This document shows positions 1 through 6,940 of a stretch of 16,816 nt of DNA, in pieces (positions within the stretch are counted from its first letter, which is position 1; every line of letters begins with the position of its first letter). The notes below the pieces were generated by a model. That model did no database searches and had not been told where the DNA came from. It was given only the letters and a program-made list of their open reading frames with translations. The stretch comes from Marinilabiliales bacterium. GTDB lineage: Bacteria > Bacteroidota > Bacteroidia > Bacteroidales > F082. The stretch lies in the NCBI GenBank assembly GCA_002869465.1, contig PKSW01000272.1:1-16816 (forward strand). The letters are read 5' to 3'. A program made the position numbers and the translations under genes.

Positions 1-588
1 CCTTGTGGTGTTGATCTAGATGAATTTAAAACGGATAGCACTTCCGATATCCGGGAAAAATATGGTTTGCCTGACAACTATGTCATATGCCCGGGGGCAT
101 TAACTGTATCCAAAGGCCCGCAAAATGTAGTAGAAGCCTCAAAAGAATATTACGAATATGCTTCAACCGTTTTTATCGGCGATGGTGAATTGAAAGAGGA
201 ACTTGAAGAAAGACTGGGTGACCGGGGTATGTTTTTCGGTTATGTCTCGTCAGAAGATAAAGCCAAACTGATCAATGATGCTACCTTATTGGTGGCAGCA
301 CCTGAAAAGAAAGAGCATTTCGGAATTATTTATGCCGAAGCGTTGGCCGCAGGAACACCGGTAGTGGCTTATGAGGGAGGCGGCGTGGGCTCGATTGTGA
401 CCCCTACTGAAGGAATTTTAACCGAGCGAAACCCGAAAATACTTGGGCAGAAAATCAACTATTTGTTGCAAAATTCAGGTTTGCGGAAACAAATGTCCGT
501 ATCGTGCCGTGCACGTGCCGAAAGCCATTATTCATATCCTGAACTTGTTAAAACCCTGTCGGACTGGTTAACTGGTTTTATTGAATAG
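1..588 (+). CDS. Glycosyltransferase family 4 protein, 3' part (5' end outside window)
   Basis: The reading frame is open from base 1, so this is the C-terminal 195 residues of a longer gene. A TTG at 67 could be mistaken for a start, but the codons before it read PCGVDLDEF, the usual interdomain motif of GT4 (GT-B fold) enzymes (normally PNGVD..F). Visible C-terminal nucleotide-sugar-binding features are a strand followed by S-K-G (ALTVSKG), GDGELKEEL, and the E-x7-E motif in EHFGIIYAE followed by ALAAGTPVVAY. In the family the two glutamates contact the donor sugar and nucleotide. It would transfer a sugar from an activated donor to an envelope glycan or lipid acceptor in the cytoplasm. Donor and acceptor cannot be read from this part. 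The next gene starts 61 bp downstream behind a promoter-like sequence, so co-transcription is uncertain. The family call is firm; the specificity is unknown. Confidence 0.9.
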   Translation, partial: PCGVDLDEFKTDSTSDIREKYGLPDNYVICPGALTVSKGPQNVVEASKEYYEYASTVFIGDGELKEELEERLGDRGMFFGYVSSEDKAKLINDATLLVAAPEKKEHFGIIYAEALAAGTPVVAYEGGGVGSIVTPTEGILTERNPKILGQKINYLLQNSGLRKQMSVSCRARAESHYSYPELVKTLSDWLTGFIE

Positions 589-597
589 AAAAACTGC

Positions 598-627
598 TTG
601 ACCCAAATTGTAAAAAAGATACCTTTA
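598..627 (+). promoter_or_regulatory. Candidate Bacteroidota-type promoter (TTG-N19-TACCTTTA)
   Basis: TTG at 598-600 is followed after 19 bases by TACCTTTA at 620-627, one mismatch from the TAnnTTTG -7 consensus. Transcription would start near 631, about 20 bases before the ATG at 650. It lies just after the glycosyltransferase stop codon and would drive the methyltransferase, EamA and dehydrogenase unit. The spacing is right but one base of the -7 box is off. Confidence 0.4.
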
Positions 628-649
628 CGCTTCAATTAAATAATAGCTT

Positions 650-1396
650 ATGGCACTTGTTGATTCCTTCGAAAAAAGCGGCAACCAACTTTTCCGTTAC
701 AGGGGACAAATTCCCGTGATCCTTTTTGTTGCAGCCATCCCGGTAGTCTATTTTACAGATACTTCCTTTTTAAATGAAGCATCTAAAAATATCATAACGA
801 TCATTTCAATTTCAATTAGTTTGTTGGGTTTTATTATTCGGGCAATTTCCATTGGCACCACACCTGCAGGTACCTCAGGCAGAAATACCAGGGAGGGGCA
901 AGTGGCTGAAACATTGAACACAAAAGGCATTTATTCCATGGTGAGGCATCCGCTTTACCTGGGTAATTATTTCATGTGGATTGGCATCGTGATGTTTACT
1001 TTCAATTTCTCATTTGTCGTAATCGTAACTTTGTTATTCTGGTTGTATTACGAAAGGATCATGTTTGCTGAAGAGCGCTTCCTGGAAAGAAAATTTGGCG
1101 ACACTTACATGAGTTGGGCCCGGAAAACACCTTCATTTTTGCCATGTTTTAGAAAATATGTTAGAAATGAGATGCCTTTATCTTTTAAAAGTATTTTGAA
1201 ACGCGAATACTCAGGGGTGTTGGCTACAGTTGTGGGCTTTGTTTTTATTGATGATATGAGAAGATATTTTGAGACTGGGAATTTTGAAATGGATACAATT
1301 GCACATTGGGTGCTGGGCGCAACGATTATCCTGGTGCTGATTTTGAGAAGTCTGAAACATTACACACAAGTTTTCAAGGAAGAAGGACGCTCGTGA
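650..1396 (+). CDS. ICMT/PEMT-family integral membrane methyltransferase
   Basis: A 248-residue polytopic membrane protein. Segments at about 20-36, 47-67, 104-118 and 120-136 are hydrophobic, and there are two extra C-terminal segments at about 186-201 and 217-234. The signature of the isoprenylcysteine carboxyl methyltransferase/phospholipid methyltransferase family is visible: RHPLYLGNY at 99-107, then an acidic EE pair at 141-142 and FGDTYMSWARKTPSFLP. These form the SAM-binding pocket in the family. Bacteria do not carboxyl-methylate prenylated proteins, so the substrate is probably a lipid or lipid-linked phosphate. One known bacterial member of this fold, Leptospira LmtA, methylates the lipid A 1-phosphate. 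The neighbouring glycosyltransferase makes an envelope role plausible, but this is inference. The EamA gene starts one base after its stop. Confidence 0.85.
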   Translation: MALVDSFEKSGNQLFRYRGQIPVILFVAAIPVVYFTDTSFLNEASKNIITIISISISLLGFIIRAISIGTTPAGTSGRNTREGQVAETLNTKGIYSMVRHPLYLGNYFMWIGIVMFTFNFSFVVIVTLLFWLYYERIMFAEERFLERKFGDTYMSWARKTPSFLPCFRKYVRNEMPLSFKSILKREYSGVLATVVGFVFIDDMRRYFETGNFEMDTIAHWVLGATIILVLILRSLKHYTQVFKEEGRS

Positions 1397-1397
1397 A

Positions 1398-2300
1398 ATG
1401 CAAAAAGCTTATGTCCATATAGCGGCTATTTTCTCCATGATCTTCTGGGGGTTTTCATTCATTCTTTCAAAAACGGTTTTTGAATATTATACGCCGCTTA
1501 CTACGATATTTTTCCGGCTGGTAATTTCTTCCCTTTTTCTTTTGCCACTTATTAAACTTACCGGGCAAGTTGAAAAAATCGAACGGAATGATCTGGGTTT
1601 ATTTATCGGTGGTGCTTTTTTTAATCCGTTCTTGTATTTTATTGGTGAGAATTACGGGCTTAACCTCGCTTCGGTTTCAGTAGCTGCCATAATTATCGCG
1701 ACCATACCTGTTTTTACGCCATTTGTGGCCATTAAATTATTTGGTGAGAAACTCAGTGTTGTAAATATTTTTGGTTTGATTATTTCATTTGCCGGATTAA
1801 TCCTGATCCTTTTCAACAGGCATTTCGAACTTGAAGCTTCACCTGCCGGACTGGCTTTGTTATTCCTCGCAGTATTCTCTGCTGTCATTTATACAGTTTA
1901 TATAAAAAAACTCACGGTAAAGTATAAACCTATTACCATCATCACATGGCAAAACCTGGCGGGTGCTATCTTCTTTCTGCCACTATTCTTAGTTTTTGAT
2001 TTTAAGAGTGTGATGCAAATTGAGCCCAGCGTAATAACCATACTCTCATTGGTGGGTTTAGGGATTTTATGTTCTTCTGCTGCCTACATTTTATTTATAT
2101 ACGCTATTAAACACCTGGGTATCAGTAAATCAAATTTATATACCAATTTAATTCCAGTGATTGCCTCACTGGCGGCTTTTTTAATATTGAAAGAGGATTT
2201 TACGCCATTGAAAGCTACTGGCATTGTTGTGGTAATTATTGGCGTTATGCTCTCGCAATATGATAAAACCAGAAAATATATGAAAAGGAAAAAACTATGA
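1398..2300 (+). CDS. EamA-family (drug/metabolite superfamily) transporter
   Basis: A 300-residue, almost entirely hydrophobic protein with about ten transmembrane helices, arranged as two EamA repeats (about 7-139 and 148-288). The N-terminal repeat shows the family's W-G-x-x-F start (IFWGFSFILSKTVFEYYTP) and a conserved F-x-R in the second helix (TIFFRLVISSLF). The second repeat ends with a helix pair around ILKEDFTPLKATGIVVVIIGV. The family exports or exchanges amino acids, nucleotide sugars or other metabolites across the inner membrane. The substrate cannot be predicted here. The gene begins one base after the methyltransferase and overlaps the dehydrogenase gene by ATGA, so the three are almost certainly one transcript. 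The pairing with an amino-acid dehydrogenase-like enzyme hints at an amino-acid-related substrate (inference only). Confidence 0.92.
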   Translation: MQKAYVHIAAIFSMIFWGFSFILSKTVFEYYTPLTTIFFRLVISSLFLLPLIKLTGQVEKIERNDLGLFIGGAFFNPFLYFIGENYGLNLASVSVAAIIIATIPVFTPFVAIKLFGEKLSVVNIFGLIISFAGLILILFNRHFELEASPAGLALLFLAVFSAVIYTVYIKKLTVKYKPITIITWQNLAGAIFFLPLFLVFDFKSVMQIEPSVITILSLVGLGILCSSAAYILFIYAIKHLGISKSNLYTNLIPVIASLAAFLILKEDFTPLKATGIVVVIIGVMLSQYDKTRKYMKRKKL

Positions 2301-3439
2301 AAAAAAAGATTCTTATACTCGGCGCCGGCCTGGTAGGTCGGCCGATGGCACTTGATTTAATGAGTGATGGTTCGTTTGAAGTAGCTGTTGCCGATATTAG
2401 CGAGGCACAACTCAATAGCCTGGGTGATGAAAGCATAGATAGAATCAAAGCTGACCTTTCAGATGAAAATACATTAAAAACTCTGGTTCGGGATTATGAC
2501 ATCATCCTGAATGCAGTTCCTGGCAGTATTGGCTTTCGAACATTAAAATGGTGCATTGAAACCCGGAAAGATGTAATTGATATCGCTTTCTATCCTGAGG
2601 ATCCGTTTGATCTTTCAGAACTTGCAAAAACCAACCAGGTGAAGGTAATTTGTGATATAGGCGTGGCACCAGGTATGAGCAATATGCTAACAGGATACGC
2701 CGCCCATCAGCTTGATCATGTTTCAAAAGTGGATATTTACGTGGGCGGACTGCCCAAAGTAAGAACCAAACCCTGGGAATATAAAGCAGTATTTTCTCCT
2801 ACAGATGTAATTGAGGAATATACCCGGCCGGCACGCCTGGTGGAGCATAAGAATATCGTTACAAAACCTGCATTGACGGAAATTGAATTATTGGAATTTG
2901 AAAATGTAGGCACACTGGAAGCTTTTAACAGTGATGGACTGCGTTCGCTTATGTTTACAATAGAGGCTGACATGATGCGGGAAAAAACACTCCGTTACCC
3001 AGGTTATGCTGAAAAGATCAAACTGCTATCGGATAACGGATTCTTCAACCCGGAAGTTGTGGATGTAAGTGGTCAGCAGGTGTCACCGCTGGAAATGACC
3101 TCTAAGCTTTTATTTGATCAATGGAAATTGCAAACAGGGGAAGTGGATGTAACCGTTATGCGCATCACCGCTGAAGGCGAGAAAAATGGTGAATCGCTGA
3201 GGTATCAGTTTGATTTATATGATGAGTATGATCCAATAACAGGGATCCATTCAATGGCCCGAACGACTGGTTATACAGCTACTATGGCCGTAAGACTTTT
3301 AGATAAAGGATTGTTTTCGACAATAGGCATCACTGTTCCTGAATTCCTTGGTAAAGATCAGAAAGTGGTTGATTTTATGTTGGACGGCCTTAAGAAAAGA
3401 GGTGTTGTCTATAAATCTTCGGTCAATAAGATTTCATAG
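2297..3439 (+). CDS. Saccharopine dehydrogenase / lysine dehydrogenase-like oxidoreductase
   Basis: A 380-residue cytoplasmic oxidoreductase. An N-terminal Rossmann fold begins at residue 4 with ILGAGLVGRP (the GxGxxG dinucleotide motif at 9-14), and an acidic residue at D33 ends the second strand. The catalytic domain carries CDIGVAPGMSNML (119-131), GGLP (150-153), SPTDVIEEYTRPARLVE, and FNSDGLRSLM (210-219), all typical of the saccharopine dehydrogenase (NAD/NADP) and L-lysine 6-dehydrogenase group. Length fits single-domain members, without a fused ketoglutarate reductase. The likely reaction is NAD(P)-linked oxidation at the epsilon-amino side of lysine, saccharopine or a related compound; the exact substrate is not determinable. 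The start is fixed by the ATGA overlap with the EamA gene; AAGGA lies eight bases upstream. Its 3' end is only 4 bp from the stop of the convergent AI-2E gene. Confidence 0.85.
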   Translation: MKKKILILGAGLVGRPMALDLMSDGSFEVAVADISEAQLNSLGDESIDRIKADLSDENTLKTLVRDYDIILNAVPGSIGFRTLKWCIETRKDVIDIAFYPEDPFDLSELAKTNQVKVICDIGVAPGMSNMLTGYAAHQLDHVSKVDIYVGGLPKVRTKPWEYKAVFSPTDVIEEYTRPARLVEHKNIVTKPALTEIELLEFENVGTLEAFNSDGLRSLMFTIEADMMREKTLRYPGYAEKIKLLSDNGFFNPEVVDVSGQQVSPLEMTSKLLFDQWKLQTGEVDVTVMRITAEGEKNGESLRYQFDLYDEYDPITGIHSMARTTGYTATMAVRLLDKGLFSTIGITVPEFLGKDQKVVDFMLDGLKKRGVVYKSSVNKIS

Positions 3440-3443
3440 CCTT

Positions 3444-4565
3444 TTATTTTTTCTTCTTTTTAGAGAAATCAAAGAAATGTCTAATTTTCTCTTTGGTAAT
3501 AGAGTGTTCATCCACACCGGTTTGACCTAAAAGAAATCCGATAGGCTTCAACTGGTCAATGTTTTCACCAAGTACCCGCACCATGGCGGCAAATGGTACT
3601 GCGATGATCATACCCGGAAGTCCCCATAAAAAGCCCCCAAGTGTAATACTTAAAATGATCATGAAGGGATTTAGGTTTACATGTGAGCCAACGATATTCG
3701 GTGTTAGAATGTTGTTTTCAGTAAACTGAACTATAATAAATTGTATCACTACCAGGAATACAAATATGGGAGAATCCATGACAAAAATGGCCATAAATAG
3801 AGGAAAAAGATAGCCAATGATAGTCCCATAATATGGGATAAAATTCATGATGGCTGCCAGAATACCCAATAGCAGGGCATGTTTTAATCCGATGATATAA
3901 AACCCTGTGACATTCAGAACCACAAGAATAGAAACCACGATGAACATTCCGGTCATATACCTGACCGTAAGCGTATTAATTTCATCAATGATGCGATAAG
4001 CAACAGCATGTTTCCCTTCTGGAACAAGCATCAATATAAAATTCTTGAATTTGTTTCTGTAAAAAAGCAAAAAGAAAATATACACCGGCATGATCAGCAC
4101 CGTAAAGAGAGTAAAAACGGTAGGGCCAAAAGCTGATTGGATATCCCAATCTGGATGATTGATGATGGAGTCAAAGATTTTGTTAGCTTCCCTTTTCAAA
4201 TTACCCGAATCATCACCAATGTAATTAGCCGCCGAGGCAATCATATTGTTCACATTTTCAGCTGCCCGCTCCTTTAAACCTGGCCAATCTTCAATAAACA
4301 AACCAAACTGCTTGTAAATAAAAAAACCAATGCCGTAAATAACCGACAATCCAATGATAATGGCAAGAAGGTTAGCTAAAATACGGGCCAGCCCATGTTT
4401 CTCGAAAAAATTAGCCAATGGAAAAAGTAAGTAGGCAAATAATATGCCCAAACTTAATGGTGCCAGGTAGTTTCTGAATTCAGTCAGTATAAAATAGGAC
4501 AACCACACAAAAAGCATCATAAAGGTAATCCTAAGGATCAGCGGAAATTGGATTGTTCTTTTCAT
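3444..4565 (-). CDS. AI-2E family transporter (UPF0118 permease)
   Basis: A 373-residue polytopic inner-membrane protein. Hydrophobic helices lie at about 10-28, 32-52, 62-84 and 149-168, with a cluster from 205 to 330. Family hallmarks in the C-terminal half are IPYYGTIIG (243-251), ENNILTPNIVG (283-293) and LWGLPGMIIAVP (313-324). The soluble stretch at about 88-145 before the fifth helix is normal for the family. Members export autoinducer-2 or act in cation/proton antiport or solute efflux; annotation from family alone does not show AI-2 transport, and no lsr or luxS gene is nearby. The C terminus ends in five consecutive lysines, so the last codons form an A-rich run on the coding strand. 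It is a single-gene unit convergent with the dehydrogenase and divergent from the cotransporter. The start ATG at 4563-4565 gives the usual N terminus. Confidence 0.9.
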   Translation of the reverse strand: MKRTIQFPLILRITFMMLFVWLSYFILTEFRNYLAPLSLGILFAYLLFPLANFFEKHGLARILANLLAIIIGLSVIYGIGFFIYKQFGLFIEDWPGLKERAAENVNNMIASAANYIGDDSGNLKREANKIFDSIINHPDWDIQSAFGPTVFTLFTVLIMPVYIFFLLFYRNKFKNFILMLVPEGKHAVAYRIIDEINTLTVRYMTGMFIVVSILVVLNVTGFYIIGLKHALLLGILAAIMNFIPYYGTIIGYLFPLFMAIFVMDSPIFVFLVVIQFIIVQFTENNILTPNIVGSHVNLNPFMIILSITLGGFLWGLPGMIIAVPFAAMVRVLGENIDQLKPIGFLLGQTGVDEHSITKEKIRHFFDFSKKKKK

Positions 4566-4599
4566 GGATTTATTAGAAATGGGTGAATTAAAGGTGAAT

Positions 4600-4607
4600 C
4601 AAAAATA
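4600..4607 (-). promoter_or_regulatory. -7 box TATTTTTG for the AI-2E gene
   Basis: On the - strand this 8-mer is a perfect TAnnTTTG. It ends 34 bases before the AI-2E start codon, predicting a leader of about 30 bases. No convincing TTG -33 element is seen at 17-23 bases, so only half of the promoter is supported. It lies in the 104-bp divergent region shared with the cotransporter gene. Confidence 0.4.
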
Positions 4608-4669
4608 AGGATGATTTGGCATATGACTAATATATTCAATTGTTTTTTTTACTTTTAACTCCTTAAATC

Positions 4670-6877
4670 ATGGGTAAAGAAAGAAAGAAGTTTGGTGCAT
4701 TTTCTGGTGTTTTCACCCCATCTATTTTAACCATATTGGGTGTGATCATGTACCTGCGTTTGGGTTGGGTAACAGGTGTTGCAGGTATTTGGGGTGTGAT
4801 TGCTATCATTCTCATCGCCCATATTATTTCTGTAACCACCGGATTAAGTATTGCTTCCATTGCTACTGATAAAAAAATTGAAGCAGGAGGTATCTACTAT
4901 ATTCTGTCTCGTTCATTGGGCCTGCCCATGGGTGGATCGATAGGGATAACGCTTTTTGTTGGAACCGCATTGAGTATTTCATTGTATATCATTGGTTTTA
5001 CAGAGAACTTTCTGGCCATACCCGCTATTGAGAATTTGATAAGTCTGGATACCGAACATTTAAACAGTATTCGGATCGTGGGTACATCCGTGCTCACGCT
5101 GCTGCTAATTATTGCTTTAATTAGCACCAATTTTGCGATAAAAACTCAATTCGTTATACTGGGAGCCATATTTTTATCCCTTGTTTCGATCTCTGTGGGC
5201 ATTTTTATGGGTAATGGATCCAATCCGTCTGATACTACTGAATTTGTGCTACCCTTCAGGAATTTTTCGTTTGTTGAAGTATTTGCCATTTTTTTTCCGG
5301 CGGTAACCGGATTTACAGCGGGAGTAGCCATGTCAGGAGATTTAAAAGATCCGAAAAAAGACATTCCAAAAGGTACACTTTATTCCATATTATCGGGGTT
5401 GATTATTTACCTCTCATTAGCCTTTCTCTTTTACTTCTTCGTTGATCAGCAACTGTTGTTGAATAATTATAATTTCCTAATGGCGATTGCCTGGATCCCC
5501 GTTCTTGTCATTGCCGGTATATGGGGCGCTACTCTTTCATCGGCATTAGGAGGAATTTTAGGAGGCCCGCGGATTATACAAGCCATTGCACAGGACAGGA
5601 TCGTGCCTCGTTTTTTAGGAAAAGGTCATGGGAAAAATAAAGAACCCCGCAATGCACTGATAATTACCTTTCTTATTGCCGAGCTGGGAATTTTGGTAGG
5701 TGATCTGAATGTTATCGCAGGTATTGTTACCATGTTTTATCTCACGGCCTATGGTTTTATCAACATTGCCTTCGCTTTGGAAAAATGGGCCAGCACTGAT
5801 TTCCGCCCCTCTTTTAATATGCCTATCTGGATTGGAATTGCAGGCTTCCTGGCCAGTTTTATGGTGATGTTCAAACTCGATTTGACATCGATGATGATCG
5901 CCCTGGTGATCATCTCATTTGTATATTATTTTATTAGTAAAAAGCAGTTACACCTTGCCATGGGCGATGTCTGGCAAAGTGTCAGGTATTCCATATTGAG
6001 AAGAATGTTGTCAAAACTCGACCGGCGGCAACTAAACGAGAGGAACTGGCGCCCAAATATCCTGTTGTTCAGCGGAGGGACCAAAAACAGGCCGCATTTA
6101 ATTCAGTTTGGCAAGTCACTGGTAGGGGAGCAAGGGATTATTTCTAATTTCGATTTGATATTGAACAAATCATCCAATGTATTGTTTCCAAAACATAAAC
6201 AACCTATAGACGATAGTGTTTATGATGATACGGATGGTATTTTTGCCAGAAGACAAGAGTGTAATAACGTGTATGAAGGAATTGAGACTATTGCAGCAAC
6301 CTATGGGTTCTCAGGCGTTGAACCCAACACAGTTTTGTTGGGCTGGGGCAGGCAAACGCGAAATCCCTTACGTTTTGCTAAAATGCTAAAGTATTTATCT
6401 GACCTCGATTTGAATATAGTATTGCTTGATTATGAGCAAAAAAGGGGGTTTGGAAATTATAAACTCATTGATATCTGGTGGCGAGGTGGTTCCAATAATG
6501 GAAACCTGGTGTTGTCATTAATCAAATTTTTAAGGGCATCATACGAATGGAGGCTGGCGAAAGTTCGATTGATGATCATTAATATGGATGAAGAAAAAGA
6601 AGAACAGATACGAAAGGATACATACATTGTTCTCGACAATATGAGGATGGAAGCCGAAGTGAAGATCATCAATAACGGTATTGAAAAACTGCCTGTAAAT
6701 ATGATCATTAAAAAGGAATCGGCGCATGCGGATTTGATTTTTCTCGGACTGGCAGAAGTGCAGGAAGGTATGGAGCAGGAATTTGTTAAAAGAGCTGATT
6801 ACCTGTATAAAGATCTCGGGACCATTGCATTAGTGAACGCATCCACTTTTTTTAAGGAATTGAAAATAGGTGTCTAA
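4670..6877 (+). CDS. Cation-chloride cotransporter-like permease (SLC12/APC superfamily)
   Basis: A 735-residue protein. Residues 1-425 form an APC-fold membrane domain of about 12 helices, followed by a cytosolic domain at about 430-735. The first helix reads GVFTPSILTILGVIMYLRLGW, and the segment FFPAVTGFTAGVAMSGDLKDP (209-229) is the diagnostic SLC12 stretch (family form FFPSVTG..AG.N.SGDLKDP). FRPSFN (378-383) follows the eighth helix, as in NKCC/KCC proteins. The C-terminal domain starts NWRPNILLFSGGTKNRPHL (459-477), also typical of SLC12. The family couples Cl- to Na+ and/or K+ across the membrane. Here the usual Asn before the SGDL Ser is replaced (A-M instead of N-x), so ion specificity could differ. 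Amino-acid permease is the alternative call but fits the C-terminal domain less well. No neighbour suggests a specific partner. Confidence 0.88.
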   Translation: MGKERKKFGAFSGVFTPSILTILGVIMYLRLGWVTGVAGIWGVIAIILIAHIISVTTGLSIASIATDKKIEAGGIYYILSRSLGLPMGGSIGITLFVGTALSISLYIIGFTENFLAIPAIENLISLDTEHLNSIRIVGTSVLTLLLIIALISTNFAIKTQFVILGAIFLSLVSISVGIFMGNGSNPSDTTEFVLPFRNFSFVEVFAIFFPAVTGFTAGVAMSGDLKDPKKDIPKGTLYSILSGLIIYLSLAFLFYFFVDQQLLLNNYNFLMAIAWIPVLVIAGIWGATLSSALGGILGGPRIIQAIAQDRIVPRFLGKGHGKNKEPRNALIITFLIAELGILVGDLNVIAGIVTMFYLTAYGFINIAFALEKWASTDFRPSFNMPIWIGIAGFLASFMVMFKLDLTSMMIALVIISFVYYFISKKQLHLAMGDVWQSVRYSILRRMLSKLDRRQLNERNWRPNILLFSGGTKNRPHLIQFGKSLVGEQGIISNFDLILNKSSNVLFPKHKQPIDDSVYDDTDGIFARRQECNNVYEGIETIAATYGFSGVEPNTVLLGWGRQTRNPLRFAKMLKYLSDLDLNIVLLDYEQKRGFGNYKLIDIWWRGGSNNGNLVLSLIKFLRASYEWRLAKVRLMIINMDEEKEEQIRKDTYIVLDNMRMEAEVKIINNGIEKLPVNMIIKKESAHADLIFLGLAEVQEGMEQEFVKRADYLYKDLGTIALVNASTFFKELKIGV

Positions 6878-6925
6878 TAAACAACTTTCAAGTTCAAATA
6901 TAGGTTATTGCATATATAAAATACA

Positions 6926-6933
6926 TATTTTTG
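6926..6933 (+). promoter_or_regulatory. -7 box TATTTTTG with almost no leader before the start codon
   Basis: A perfect TAnnTTTG ends only seven bases before the ATG at 6941. With the usual Bacteroidota start point a few bases after the G, the mRNA would begin at or within about five bases of the start codon. A TTG at 6908-6910 is a possible -33 element, but its 15-base gap is shorter than the usual 17-23. Confidence 0.45.
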
Positions 6934-6940
6934 CTCCAGA

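Noticed and set aside
67..588. Treating the first gene as a complete 173-residue protein starting at the TTG at 67
   Set aside because: The frame is open to base 1 and encodes the conserved PCGVDLDEF motif before that codon, so the gene is truncated by the window edge.
3444..4565. Quorum-sensing (AI-2) export role for the AI-2E family gene
   Set aside because: The family name is historical, no luxS or lsr genes are nearby, and many members transport other solutes. The specific role is not supported.
6881..6895. Short hairpin AACTT/AAGTT after the cotransporter gene as a terminator
   Set aside because: Five A+T-rich pairs, a 2-base loop and no following T run make it too weak to support.
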